From assembly GCA_002428965.1 (NCBI GenBank), contig DIYI01000009.1, positions 141,455 through 205,454 on the forward strand: a stretch of 64,000 nt of DNA, given 5' to 3'. The notes under the pieces were generated by a model. The model did not search any database. It had not been told where the DNA came from and saw only the letters and a program-made list of their open reading frames with translations. This stretch comes from Jejuia sp. UBA6058. GTDB taxonomy: Bacteria; Bacteroidota; Bacteroidia; Flavobacteriales; Flavobacteriaceae. Every line of letters begins with the position of its first letter. Position 1 is the first letter of the stretch. The translations under genes were made by a program, and so were the position numbers. Of this stretch, positions 33,160 to 41,816 are shown piece by piece.

Positions 33160-33960
33160 CTACTTTCTATTTTCCAAAAATTCAATACTCTTTTGATTAA
33201 GAAGTTCTAAAAACTCCAGCTCTTTACCATAATTTAGTAATGTGTAATCAAAATCCTTAGATTCCACAAAGGCGATAAAATCTTCAACGCGATGTTCTGG
33301 AATATTAAAATTATCCACTAAAAATTCTGATGCAAAATAATATTTAATAGCTTCTGCGGGTACCTCGGGTATATCAGTCACTTTTTTCTCTTTAGCTTCA
33401 GATCTAAATATTGGTAATAGCAACTGATCAACCACATTTACAATATTTAATCCGTTGTAAAATCTATTGCGTTGAATATCATCCCCGGAATTTGTTACTT
33501 GAGTTTTATAATCTTTCTCAAAGTTATATTCACTGCTATGTTTAACACCAAAATAAAGTGCATCCAATTTAGGATTAAAAGTTTCAGATTCGTTTATATC
33601 AGTTGTTAAGTTCCCCGAAAGACCTCTAGTTTTAATGATAATTTCATCTAGCTTATTTACTTCCTCTATTAAGAAAATTTTCATATTTCTTGAATTCACT
33701 ATATCCTCATTCACCTTAAAACTTAAATTTTGAAATTGCAAAGCACTAACTTCAATAATATCATTTTCAGCAACATCAATTGAGAATTCTCCTTTATCAT
33801 CCGTGATTGTTCCATTATTTGCAGAAGCGTTGAAAATGGTAATTCCCGATATATCGCTATGCTCTACTATAATCTTTCCTTCTACTTTTGTTCTTTTTAT
33901 ATCTTGGGCTTGTAAAATTAGGGTGCAGCAAAGAAATAATAGATTAATACACTTTTTCAT
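33160..33960 (-). CDS. Exported protein with carboxypeptidase-regulatory-like domain (copy 2)
   Basis: A 266-residue relative of the preceding gene. A signal peptide (NLLFLCCTLILQAQ) precedes a regulatory-like beta-sandwich (VEGKIIVEHSDISGITIFN, DDKGEFSIDVAENDIIEVSA, LIEEVNKLDEIII). A helical C-terminal half contains NIVNVVDQLLLPIF and the ending QKSIEFLENRK. Sequence identity to copy 1 is low outside the first domain, so the duplication is old. The two genes are 89 bases apart on the same strand. Confidence 0.78.
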   Translation of the reverse strand: MKKCINLLFLCCTLILQAQDIKRTKVEGKIIVEHSDISGITIFNASANNGTITDDKGEFSIDVAENDIIEVSALQFQNLSFKVNEDIVNSRNMKIFLIEEVNKLDEIIIKTRGLSGNLTTDINESETFNPKLDALYFGVKHSSEYNFEKDYKTQVTNSGDDIQRNRFYNGLNIVNVVDQLLLPIFRSEAKEKKVTDIPEVPAEAIKYYFASEFLVDNFNIPEHRVEDFIAFVESKDFDYTLLNYGKELEFLELLNQKSIEFLENRK

Positions 33961-34109
33961 AGGTTAGGTTTTTCTTAAACTTTCATAAGGTAAAACTACT
34001 GAAAGCCTTCTTTTTATTAAAAATACGACTTAAAAGTGATTTTATAAAATACGCCCTTCTTAATAATTGTTAAAAAATTAACTAGTTTTAATTCTGTAAA
34101 GTGTATTGA

Positions 34110-34817
34110 ATGAAAAAAATATTAATCGCCAGCACCTCCACTATTTATGGTAGTGGTTATCTGGAATATTTACTTAACGAACTCTCTGTCTTTTTTGAAA
34201 ATGCTAAAACTATTGTTTTTGTGCCATATGCAAGACCAAGTGGTATTTCTTTTGATGCCTACACTACTATTGCTGCAAAAGCGTTTGCTAAAATTGACAA
34301 GAATATTACAGGCATTCACACTTTTGATGACCCTAAAGGAGCTATTACAAATGCGGAAGGTATTTTTGTTGGTGGCGGAAATACTTTTGTATTATTAAAC
34401 ACTTTATATAAGTTTAATTTATTGAAGCCTATAAAAGGAGCAGTCACCAAAGGAACTCCTTATTTGGGTACTAGTGCGGGCAGCAATATTTGCGGACTCA
34501 CTATACAAACTACAAACGACATGCCCATTGTATACCCTCCAAACTTTAATGCATTAGGATTAGTGCCTTTTAATATTAATCCACACTATTTAGACCCAGA
34601 TTACAACAGCAAACATATGGGAGAAACTAGAGAAACCAGAATTAAAGAGTTTCACAATTATAATTCCCAACCAGTTATTGGTTTACGTGAGGGTAGTTGG
34701 TTACATGTTAATGACAAAAACATCTATTTAAAAGGAAATTTAAGCGCGAGAGTCTTTAAATATAATGCCTTTCCTTACGAAATTGATAGTGGTACCAACC
34801 TACATAATCTATCATAA
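34110..34817 (+). CDS. pepE: Dipeptidase E (alpha-aspartyl dipeptidase)
   Basis: A 235-residue S51-family serine peptidase that hydrolyses dipeptides with N-terminal aspartate. The nucleophile is Ser122 in GTSAGSN, and the likely triad partners are Asp137 and His159 (NINPHYLD). GGGNTF (88-93) forms the oxyanion/substrate loop. Length is normal for PepE. It acts in the cytoplasm. Monocistronic; a hairpin just after the stop also serves the opposite-strand tRNA. Confidence 0.93.
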   Translation: MKKILIASTSTIYGSGYLEYLLNELSVFFENAKTIVFVPYARPSGISFDAYTTIAAKAFAKIDKNITGIHTFDDPKGAITNAEGIFVGGGNTFVLLNTLYKFNLLKPIKGAVTKGTPYLGTSAGSNICGLTIQTTNDMPIVYPPNFNALGLVPFNINPHYLDPDYNSKHMGETRETRIKEFHNYNSQPVIGLREGSWLHVNDKNIYLKGNLSARVFKYNAFPYEIDSGTNLHNLS

Positions 34818-34842
34818 AAAAAGCCCCGCAATTATGCAGAGC
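34816..34842 (-). terminator. Terminator of the tRNA-Gly gene
   Basis: On the minus strand GCTCTGCA pairs with TGCGGGGC (two G-U pairs; 34835-34842 with 34823-34830) around TAAT, followed by seven T (34816-34822). Confidence 0.7.
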
Positions 34843-34847
34843 TATTG

Positions 34848-34920
34848 AGCGGGAGACCGGGTTCGAACCGGCGACATTCAGCTTGGAAGGCTGACGCTCT
34901 ACCAACTGAGCTACTCCCGC
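34848..34920 (-). tRNA. tRNA-Gly (anticodon TCC)
   Basis: A complete cloverleaf read on the minus strand. The acceptor GCGGGAG/CTCCCGC, D-arm with GCTCAGTTGGTAGAGC, anticodon stem TCAGC/GCTGA with loop CTTCCAA (anticodon TCC), and T-arm GCCGG-TTCGAAC-CCGGT are all intact. Discriminator base T. CCA is not encoded. Confidence 0.97.
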
Positions 34921-34967
34921 CTTTAGGGCGCAAATATATGATCCTTCCTAGACTCTCCAAAACATAT

Positions 34968-35396
34968 TCATAGTTTCTTTAAAAAATGATAACCCAAAAT
35001 TTTAAAGCCCTCATTCATATAAAATTTATGGGATGCAGTATTTGTAACGTAAGTATTTAATTCAACTGTTTCATATCCTTTTGAGGAAACATGATCATAA
35101 ATCCATCTAAAAAATATCTTACCTAAGCCTTTTCCCTGATAATCCTCAGCAATATAAACATGGTCTACTTCAGCACTTTTTCCAGCGTAATGTCTTGTAC
35201 AGTACCATATACCACAAACACCAATAATATCATCTCCTTCATTTAAAATCACCGCGCATTCGTAGTTTTGCTGTATCATTTGCAAGAATCTTGTTTCCAA
35301 TTCCTCATAGGAAATACGATATTCGTTAAGCTTTTCAACCAAAGGAACCACCTTAGTTATCAGTTGTTTTTCAATAATTTTGAAAGTAAATTGCAT
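34968..35396 (-). CDS. GNAT-family N-acetyltransferase
   Basis: A 142-residue acetyltransferase. The acetyl-CoA pyrophosphate loop is DYQGKGLGKIFF (about 88-99, Q/RxxGxG/A pattern), preceded by the VDHVYIAED strand and followed by the motif-B region ASHKFYMNEGFK. Substrate unknown. It has its own -7 box and is divergent from the second GNAT gene, with which it shares a 47-base intergenic region. Confidence 0.88.
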   Translation of the reverse strand: MQFTFKIIEKQLITKVVPLVEKLNEYRISYEELETRFLQMIQQNYECAVILNEGDDIIGVCGIWYCTRHYAGKSAEVDHVYIAEDYQGKGLGKIFFRWIYDHVSSKGYETVELNTYVTNTASHKFYMNEGFKILGYHFLKKL

Positions 35397-35413
35397 TATA
35401 ATTTTTTAAGATT

Positions 35414-35421
35414 CAAAAATA
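35414..35421 (-). promoter_or_regulatory. -7 promoter box TATTTTTG before the minus-strand GNAT gene
   Basis: Minus-strand TAnnTTTG match 17 bases before the ATG at 35396. Confidence 0.5.
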
Positions 35422-35443
35422 AAATTCTAGCACCTTAAATTTA

Positions 35444-35914
35444 ATGAGTTTAAAAGAAAACTACACAATAAAACAAATTGATGCCAAAGAAACCCACTTA
35501 GTGCGTCATCCAGTTTTAAGAACAGGAAAGCCTATTGAAACATGTATTTTTGAAGGAGACGATTTTAAAACCACTATACATTTAGGCTTGTACAAGTATA
35601 ATAATTTAATTGGTGTTACGACATTTATGAAGTCCGAAAACAATATATTTAGCGAACCCAGTCAATATCAATTGAGAGGAATGGCTATTTTGAGCAACTT
35701 TCAAAGGAAAGGACTAGGAGCTGTTTTAATTTCTGAAGGAGAAAATATCTTAAAAAAAAGAGATGTCAAATTATTGTGGTGCAATGCTCGGGAAATAGCA
35801 GTTAATTTTTATGAACGTAATGGTTTTATAATTACAGGGCAACCATTTGAAATTGCAGAAATAGGCACACATTACATAATGTATAAATATATCGGGGACA
35901 ATAAGGTGACTTAA
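35444..35914 (+). CDS. GNAT-family N-acetyltransferase
   Basis: A 156-residue acetyltransferase. The N-terminal part resembles a subset of GNATs beginning with THLVRHPVLRTGKP, and the acetyl-CoA loop is FQRKGLGAVLI (about 87-97) after LRGMAI. Motif B is NFYERNGFII. Substrate unknown; the neighbouring GNAT on the other strand is only distantly similar, so this is not a recent duplication. Confidence 0.88.
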   Translation: MSLKENYTIKQIDAKETHLVRHPVLRTGKPIETCIFEGDDFKTTIHLGLYKYNNLIGVTTFMKSENNIFSEPSQYQLRGMAILSNFQRKGLGAVLISEGENILKKRDVKLLWCNAREIAVNFYERNGFIITGQPFEIAEIGTHYIMYKYIGDNKVT

Positions 35915-35980
35915 ACTGAAAAGGGTGTCCAAATTGTTATATTCCAAATTTTTGTAATTTAAAGTTCTAAAACCACTATA

Positions 35981-36748
35981 ATGAGAAGTAGAAATTTTAA
36001 AGTAAGATTGCTAATTGGAGCTGCAATTGCTATATTTTTTGTTTTGAAAAGATGCAGTCAAAGAGAAGAAAACCCGTATACTGGAAGAATGCAAACTATC
36101 TCAATGAGTCCAGAAAATGAGATTGCAATTGGTTTACAAAATGCACCTCAAATGGCGCAACAACATGGAGGTTTACATCCAAATCAGCAATATCAAGCGC
36201 TAGTGGATAATGTAGGAAAAAAACTTGTAAATAGCAGTATTGCAAAAGAGACTCCTTACAAATACGAATTCCATTTATTAAATGATGCAAGAACAATTAA
36301 TGCATTTGCTTTACCAGGCGGACAAATCTTCATTACCTACGCTTTATTTTCTAAGTTGCAAAACGAAGACCAACTGGCGGGCGTCTTAGGTCATGAAATT
36401 GGTCATGTACTCGGCAGACATAGCGCAGAACGTATTGCTGAAAGCGAATATTGGCAGGGTTTGGCAACTGCAGGATCAGTTGGAGCAGATATGGGAGGTT
36501 TGGTAAGCGGAATTGGCCAACAAAAATTATTAACCAATGGGCGTGATGACGAACTAGAAAGTGACGAATTAGGCGTGCATTTTATGATAGAAGCTGGTTA
36601 TAATCCCAGAGAAATGATAGGCGTTATGAAAATACTAAAAGCTGCTGCAGGACCAAATAGAATTCCTGAATTTCAAAGCACTCACCCAGATCCGGATAAC
36701 CGCATTGAAAAAATTGAAGAGGCTATAAAAAAGTACAGAAACCCTTAA
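35981..36748 (+). CDS. M48-family zinc metalloprotease
   Basis: A 255-residue membrane-anchored protease. A hydrophobic N-terminal anchor (VRLLIGAAIAIFFVL) precedes the catalytic domain with HEIGH at 138-142 and the third ligand Glu in DDELESDELG about 60 residues later. NAFALPGGQIFITYAL is the typical substrate-side strand, and the STHPDPDNRIEKI box near the C-terminus is characteristic of M48 (BepA/LoiP-like). A cysteine (Cys25) follows the anchor but the context is not a good lipobox. Probably periplasmic quality control of membrane proteins. Ends at a strong terminator. Confidence 0.92.
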   Translation: MRSRNFKVRLLIGAAIAIFFVLKRCSQREENPYTGRMQTISMSPENEIAIGLQNAPQMAQQHGGLHPNQQYQALVDNVGKKLVNSSIAKETPYKYEFHLLNDARTINAFALPGGQIFITYALFSKLQNEDQLAGVLGHEIGHVLGRHSAERIAESEYWQGLATAGSVGADMGGLVSGIGQQKLLTNGRDDELESDELGVHFMIEAGYNPREMIGVMKILKAAAGPNRIPEFQSTHPDPDNRIEKIEEAIKKYRNP

Positions 36749-36752
36749 ATTA

Positions 36753-36776
36753 AAAAGCCCTCATACGAGGGCTTTT
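36753..36776 (+). terminator. Terminator after the M48 protease gene
   Basis: AAAAGCCCTC (36753-36762) pairs with GAGGGCTTTT (36767-36776), loop ATAC; usable from both sides, the minus-strand ankyrin gene ending nearby. Confidence 0.88.
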
Positions 36777-36814
36777 CTTCTGTGACTAATTCAAAATAAT
36801 TATATGTTCTTTAA

Positions 36815-37210
36815 TTATTTTTTCTTTTGAGCTAAAGCCTCTTTTAAAACAGCTGCAGCGTTTTCTGCCTTATGCAGTTTTGCATACTTTAGAGCAGTCA
36901 TACCTTTGTCTGATTTTACCTTTAATTTTGCCCCATTAGCAATTAAAAGTTTTAAAATGTCGCAACGATTAAATTTAGCAGCATACATTGCAGGTGTTAA
37001 ACCATTGGACTTTGCATTTACATTTTCACCTAAATCAATTAGTTTTTTTACAGTTTCGAAATCACCTTTAGCTATAGAAACACAAAACGGATTTACTTCT
37101 ACATACTTTTGAACTGTTAGAGGGATATTACCCTCAAAAGATGATTTAGCATTAATAGTACTAATTGAAAAGCATAATGCAATTGCGGAAATGATGATTG
37201 TTTTTTTCAT
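36815..37210 (-). CDS. Exported ankyrin-repeat protein
   Basis: A 131-residue protein with a signal peptide (IISAIALCFSISTINA) and about three ankyrin repeats (roughly 45-125), with the patterns GDFETVKKLIDLGENVNAK, GLTPAMYAAKFNRCDILK and GMTALKYAKLHKAENAA. It likely binds a periplasmic protein partner; similar small exported ankyrin proteins are common in Bacteroidota without a defined role. Monocistronic, converging on the M48 terminator. Confidence 0.88.
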   Translation of the reverse strand: MKKTIIISAIALCFSISTINAKSSFEGNIPLTVQKYVEVNPFCVSIAKGDFETVKKLIDLGENVNAKSNGLTPAMYAAKFNRCDILKLLIANGAKLKVKSDKGMTALKYAKLHKAENAAAVLKEALAQKKK

Positions 37211-37425
37211 GATGAAAGAATTTTGATTAATGATTGTTTTTTGATTATACCAAAGAGACGATGAAAAAAATAAATTGTTACACTACATTTTCTTAAATAA
37301 CAATTTTTTAACGTTTACTTCACAAGTTATTAAGAGGTTGCAAGGTGCTTTCTTACTTTAACAAACAGCCTCATTAAGCACTTCTTTTTAGATTGCTTTT
37401 GCATTAACAATCCCTTTAAAATTAA

Positions 37426-37433
37426 TATCTTTG
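37426..37433 (+). promoter_or_regulatory. gpmI: -7 promoter box TATCTTTG before gpmI
   Basis: Exact TAnnTTTG match followed by CACCC, 23 bases before the ATG. A TTTTG at 37397-37401 could act as -33, although 24 bases is a slightly long spacing. Confidence 0.65.
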
Positions 37434-37456
37434 CACCCTAAATCAAACTGAGAAAA

Positions 37457-38974
37457 ATGAACAAAAAAACCATCTTAATGATACTTGATGGCTGGGGTAA
37501 GTCTCCAGACCCAAAAGTTTCTGCCATAGATAATGCTAATACGCCATTTATTGATAGCCTATACACAAAATACCCGAATGCTTCCTTAAGAACTGACGGT
37601 TTACATGTAGGATTGCCTGAAGGACAGATGGGAAATAGTGAGGTTGGACATATGAATTTGGGAGCTGGCCGAATAGTATATCAAGATTTGGTTAAAATTA
37701 ACTTAGCGGTTGAAAATAAAAGTTTAAGTAAAGAACATGTTTTGGTTGATGCTTTTAATTATGCCAAAACAGACAACAAAGATGTTCACTTTTTAGGCTT
37801 ATTAAGTAATGGTGGCGTTCATTCACATATAAATCACTTAAAAGGGCTTATTGATGCAGCAGAAGAAGCTGGGGTTAAAAAATCATTTGTACATGGTTTT
37901 ACAGATGGTCGTGATGTCGATCCGAAATCCGGCGCAGGTTTTGTGAAGGATTTACAAGAATATATAACAAGTACAAGTACACAGATTGCTACTATTTCTG
38001 GTCGCTACTACGCGATGGACAGAGATAAGCGCTGGGAAAGGGTGAAACTAGTATATGACGCATTGGTTAATGCAGAAGGAGACGCTACCAAGGATATTAT
38101 TGCGAATATAGAAAAAGGTTATGCCGAGGATATTACTGATGAGTTTATTAAACCAATAATTGCCGTAGATGAAAACAATGAACCACTTACCACAATTAAA
38201 GACGGGGATGTTATTGTTTTCTTTAATTTTAGAACAGATAGAGGTAGAGAATTGACGGAAGTACTTTCACAAAATGATATGCCAGAGTTTGATATGAAAA
38301 CTCTGAATTTGCATTATGTTACTCTCACTAATTATAATGATGAATACAAAAATGTGAACGTCATTTTCAATAAGGAAAATTTAAGTGAAACTCTGGGTGA
38401 AGTTTTGGCAAAGAATAATAAAACCCAAATTAGAATTGCAGAAACCGAAAAGTACCCTCATGTCACTTTCTTCTTTTCTGGAGGTAGAGAAGAACCTTTT
38501 GAAGGTGAACAAAGAATTTTAAGAAACTCACCAAAAGTTGCTACCTACGACCTTAAACCTGAAATGAGTGCTTTTGAATTAAAGGATGCTCTTATTCCCG
38601 AACTTAAAAAAGGTGAAGTAGACTTTGTATGCTTAAATTTTGCTAATGGTGATATGGTTGGGCACACTGGAGTGATGGAAGCAGCAATTAAAGCTTGTGA
38701 AGCAGTGGACACCTGTGCCAAAGAAGTTATAAATACAGCATTGGATAATGGCTACACGACAATTTTAATTGCAGATCACGGTAATTGTGAAACCATGGTT
38801 AATCCTGATGGTTCCCCGAACACAGCGCATACTACCAATCCTGTCCCTATAATTTTAATAGATAAGGATTTAACAGAAATTAACGATGGTATTTTAGGTG
38901 ATATAGCTCCCACTGTTTTAAAACTATTGGGTGTTAAACAACCAGAGGCTATGACGCAAACTTCACTTGTATAA
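37457..38974 (+). CDS. gpmI: 2,3-Bisphosphoglycerate-independent phosphoglycerate mutase
   Basis: A 505-residue glycolytic enzyme interconverting 3- and 2-phosphoglycerate through a phosphoserine intermediate. The first metal site starts LMILDGWG (Asp11). The nucleophile is Ser61 in MGNSEVGH. The phosphotransferase-domain signatures GRYYAMDRD and FFNFRTDR, and the second metal set LNFANGDMVGHTG and IADHGNCE, are all intact. Length is normal for bacterial iPGM. Own promoter; the following HAD gene has another. Confidence 0.97.
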   Translation: MNKKTILMILDGWGKSPDPKVSAIDNANTPFIDSLYTKYPNASLRTDGLHVGLPEGQMGNSEVGHMNLGAGRIVYQDLVKINLAVENKSLSKEHVLVDAFNYAKTDNKDVHFLGLLSNGGVHSHINHLKGLIDAAEEAGVKKSFVHGFTDGRDVDPKSGAGFVKDLQEYITSTSTQIATISGRYYAMDRDKRWERVKLVYDALVNAEGDATKDIIANIEKGYAEDITDEFIKPIIAVDENNEPLTTIKDGDVIVFFNFRTDRGRELTEVLSQNDMPEFDMKTLNLHYVTLTNYNDEYKNVNVIFNKENLSETLGEVLAKNNKTQIRIAETEKYPHVTFFFSGGREEPFEGEQRILRNSPKVATYDLKPEMSAFELKDALIPELKKGEVDFVCLNFANGDMVGHTGVMEAAIKACEAVDTCAKEVINTALDNGYTTILIADHGNCETMVNPDGSPNTAHTTNPVPIILIDKDLTEINDGILGDIAPTVLKLLGVKQPEAMTQTSLV

Positions 38975-38993
38975 AAATGTAAGAAAAAAGAAT

Positions 38994-39001
38994 TACCTTT
39001 G
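38994..39001 (+). promoter_or_regulatory. -7 promoter box TACCTTTG before the HAD-map operon
   Basis: TAnnTTTG match ending 23 bases before the ATG at 39025. Confidence 0.6.
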
Positions 39002-39024
39002 CATAAACCCCAAGTCCTAAAGTA

Positions 39025-39435
39025 ATGAAGTTTTCAGAAACCCTTATAATAGCTGTTGATTTTGATGGTACTATTGTAGAAGATGCCTACCCTAGAATAG
39101 GAGAACCTAAAATATTTGCCTTCCAAACTCTAAAAAAACTGCAAGAAGATGGTCACCGTATCATTCTCTGGACCTATAGACATGGAGAAAAATTGGATGA
39201 GGCGGTTAAGTTTTGTAATGAAAATGGTATAAAATTTTATGCAGTAAACCGTAGTTTTCCAGAAGAGCAGTTTACTGGTGAAGTAAGCCGAAAAATTAAT
39301 GCCGACATATTTATTGACGACAGAAATATAGGAGGCTTTCTAGGTTGGGGTGAAATATATCAAATGCTTACTGAAGAAAGTTTTAAGCCTTTGGAGCAAA
39401 AGAAACAAAAAAGTTTTTTAGATTTTTTTAAATAA
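39025..39435 (+). CDS. HAD-type phosphatase of the BT0820 family
   Basis: A 136-residue minimal HAD phosphohydrolase without a large cap. Motif I is AVDFDGTIVED (two catalytic Asp around residue 12), motif II is ILWTYR, and motif III/IV is in RKINADIFIDDRNIGG. Such compact proteins resemble BT0820 of Bacteroides; the physiological substrate is not known to me. Its last base is shared with the map start (TAATG-type overlap), so the two form an operon with the following genes. Confidence 0.88.
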   Translation: MKFSETLIIAVDFDGTIVEDAYPRIGEPKIFAFQTLKKLQEDGHRIILWTYRHGEKLDEAVKFCNENGIKFYAVNRSFPEEQFTGEVSRKINADIFIDDRNIGGFLGWGEIYQMLTEESFKPLEQKKQKSFLDFFK

Positions 39436-40253
39436 TGATCAAAGTTAAAACGGCAGAAGAAATTGAATTAATGCGAGAAAGTGCGTTAATCGTTTCTAAA
39501 ACTTTAGGAGAATTAGCAAAAGAAATTAAACCTGGAGTTACTACTCTTCAATTGGATAAGATTGCCGAAGAACATATTAGGGATCATGGAGCTATACCCG
39601 GTTTTTTAGGTCTTTATGATTTTCCAAATACCTTATGCATGAGTCCAAATTCTCAGGTAGTTCATGGTATACCAAATGGAGAGCCATTAGTTGAAGGTGA
39701 TATCATTTCAATAGATTGTGGGGCATTAAAAAATGGATTTTATGGTGATCATGCGTACACATTCCCCGTTGGAGAAATAGCAGCTGAAACTGAAAAACTT
39801 TTAAAAATCACAAAAGAATCGCTTTACGCTGGTATCAAAGAATTTAAGGCAAATAATCGTGTTGGGGATGTAGGTTTCGCTATTCAACAATACTGTGAAG
39901 CTCATGGATATGGTGTCGTTAGAGAATTAGTAGGACACGGATTAGGAGAAAAAATGCATGAAGATCCTGAAATGCCTAACTATGGACGTAGAGGTAGAGG
40001 TAAAAAATTTGTTGAAGGTATGGTAGTCGCCATTGAGCCAATGATCAATATGGGTACGCATCGCATTAAACAGCATAGAGACGGTTGGACAATTACCACT
40101 TTAGACAATTTACCCTCAGCACATTTTGAACATAACGTAGCACTAGTTGACGGCAAACCAGAATTGCTTTCCACATTTGCTTACATCTATGATGCATTAG
40201 GTATAGAAAGTAATGAAGAACATGAGTTTCGTAAAAAAGAAGTGGCTATTTAA
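39435..40253 (+). CDS. map: Type I methionine aminopeptidase
   Basis: A 272-residue cytoplasmic enzyme that removes initiator methionine. The pita-bread fold metal ligands are visible: Asp in SIDCGALKNGFYGDHAYTF, His in LVGHGLGEKMHEDP, Glu in VAIEPMINMG and the last Glu in FEHNVALVDG region. A His in the N-terminal CMSPNSQVVHG contacts substrate. Length is at the upper end of normal. This appears separate from any ribosomal-protein operon. Confidence 0.95.
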   Translation: MIKVKTAEEIELMRESALIVSKTLGELAKEIKPGVTTLQLDKIAEEHIRDHGAIPGFLGLYDFPNTLCMSPNSQVVHGIPNGEPLVEGDIISIDCGALKNGFYGDHAYTFPVGEIAAETEKLLKITKESLYAGIKEFKANNRVGDVGFAIQQYCEAHGYGVVRELVGHGLGEKMHEDPEMPNYGRRGRGKKFVEGMVVAIEPMINMGTHRIKQHRDGWTITTLDNLPSAHFEHNVALVDGKPELLSTFAYIYDALGIESNEEHEFRKKEVAI

Positions 40254-40972
40254 TGATGAAAATCCATCAAATTTTCAACATTTTAATAGTACTAGTTTGT
40301 TCCCTTCAAGCCCAAAATCCACCTGGCACTGTTGAACTATCTTCAAACTTATTTATTGATATTGTTCCTGTTGACAATTTATTGATGAATGAGTTTTTAA
40401 TGCACCAAGAGGAGTTATCAACTCAAAAGATTGACAGTATATTAATGAACTCAGGATCGTTTGGCTTGGATAAAAGTTTATTTGTTAATAAATATAAAAA
40501 CAATAAAATAGTTCTTCTAGCATCAATAGATTCTTCTGAGAATTATCTTAAAAATCCAGCTTATAGTAATTATCCAGTTATTAATATAAGTAAGACAGAC
40601 GCTATTGAGTATTGTAGATGGAGATCAAAAGCTGTAATGCTACGCTATGCTACATTATCGAAAACAGAAGAAGAAAGAACAAAATTACCTAAAGAAGTTT
40701 TGTACAGACTGCCAACTTCTAAAGAGATTCAGGCTGCACTTAAAAAATTTGGTTATTCTAAAGGTAAACGTCCATCAAATCAAAAGATTCCCTTTTTAAT
40801 TTATCGTAATAAATATAGAAAGAAATATAAGAAAGCTATTTTTTTAGAAAATAATCTTTCAGAATTTTTGTTTGATAACATTGCCTATGGGTCAAATTGG
40901 AATAATAGTAATCATACCGAAGAACCAAATGATTTTACCACGTTTAGATGCGTTTGTGAAATTCAAGAATAA
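40253..40972 (+). CDS. Exported protein with a degenerate formylglycine-generating-enzyme-like domain
   Basis: A 239-residue protein with a signal peptide (IFNILIVLVCSLQAQ). The body resembles the FGE/SUMF1 fold, also used by the gliding proteins GldK/GldJ: YPVINISKTDAIEYCRWRSK, a YRLPTSKEIQAAL block and a closing NLSEFLFDN with FTTFRCVCE. The long central part of the fold and the usual active-site cysteine pair are not evident, so it is probably structural rather than catalytic. The start ATG overlaps the map stop (TAATG), and its own stop abuts the methyltransferase start. Confidence 0.68.
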   Translation: MMKIHQIFNILIVLVCSLQAQNPPGTVELSSNLFIDIVPVDNLLMNEFLMHQEELSTQKIDSILMNSGSFGLDKSLFVNKYKNNKIVLLASIDSSENYLKNPAYSNYPVINISKTDAIEYCRWRSKAVMLRYATLSKTEEERTKLPKEVLYRLPTSKEIQAALKKFGYSKGKRPSNQKIPFLIYRNKYRKKYKKAIFLENNLSEFLFDNIAYGSNWNNSNHTEEPNDFTTFRCVCEIQE

Positions 40973-41743
40973 ATGAAAAAACTTTTTAAAGTAATACTCA
41001 ATAATATTCCAAGACCAATTCTTATTGCATTGAGTAATAAAGCGCGTCCAATTTTAGCTTTAATTTTAAAAGGCCACAATCACACCGACCCTATTGATGG
41101 CAAAAGTTTTAGAATGTTCCTGCCCTATGGATATGGTACTCAAAGACCAAATGTACTATCACCTTCAACACTTTCATTAGAGCGTCATAGATTATTATGG
41201 TTATACCTTAATAGTGAAACTAACTTTTTTACCCAAGACTTAAAAGTTTTACATTTTGCTCCGGAACAGGCCTTTCATAAGCGATTTAAAAAAATGACCA
41301 ATTTGCATTATACCACAACCGATCTTAATTCGCCATTGGCAGATGTAAAAGCTGATATATGCAATCTTCCCTTTAAAAATAATGAATATGATGTGGTGTT
41401 TTGCAACCATGTATTAGAACACATACCAGACGATCGGAAAGCGATGCAAGAGCTATTTAGAATTATGAAACCCGGTGCATGGGGTATTTTTCAAGTTCCA
41501 CAAGATTTTACTCTAAAAAATACTTATGAAGATGATTCTATAGTAGACAAAAAAGAACGGACTAGAATTTTCGGGCAGTATGATCACGTTCGTATATATG
41601 GTCGAGACTATGCAGATAGATTAAGAGCTGTTGGATTTGAGGTGGATGAAATAGATTATACTGCAAATCTCTCAAAAGATAGCATTGAAAAATATCGTTT
41701 AGCCAAAGGAGAAATAATTCCCAAAGTTTACAAACCGCTTTAG
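40973..41743 (+). CDS. Class I SAM-dependent methyltransferase
   Basis: A 256-residue methyltransferase. The core has LKVLHFAPEQAFHKRF (variant motif I), TTDLNSPLADVKADI (acidic motif II), YDVVFCNHVLEHIPDD (motif post-II with VLEHI) and MKPGAWGIFQVP. The N-terminal 60 residues form a basic amphipathic stretch. The arrangement is typical of methyltransferases acting on lipid-linked or small-molecule substrates in Flavobacteriaceae; the exact target is unknown. Last gene of the HAD - map - FGE-like - methyltransferase run, with adjacent stop and start codons. Confidence 0.85.
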   Translation: MKKLFKVILNNIPRPILIALSNKARPILALILKGHNHTDPIDGKSFRMFLPYGYGTQRPNVLSPSTLSLERHRLLWLYLNSETNFFTQDLKVLHFAPEQAFHKRFKKMTNLHYTTTDLNSPLADVKADICNLPFKNNEYDVVFCNHVLEHIPDDRKAMQELFRIMKPGAWGIFQVPQDFTLKNTYEDDSIVDKKERTRIFGQYDHVRIYGRDYADRLRAVGFEVDEIDYTANLSKDSIEKYRLAKGEIIPKVYKPL

Positions 41744-41816
41744 CTCTTCTCATAAAGGATAGAAAATTACTATCTTCAACACTTCCATCTAGGTTTTGCA
41801 AAAGACATAATATAGT

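Noticed and set aside
34816..34842. Terminator dedicated to pepE
   Set aside because: The T-run lies on the minus strand and suits the tRNA; on the plus strand the hairpin has no T tail, so pepE termination there is unproven.
37211..37456. Riboswitch or other leader RNA before gpmI
   Set aside because: The region is AT-rich with a normal -7 box close to the ATG; I found no conserved aptamer-like pattern and the leader would be very short.
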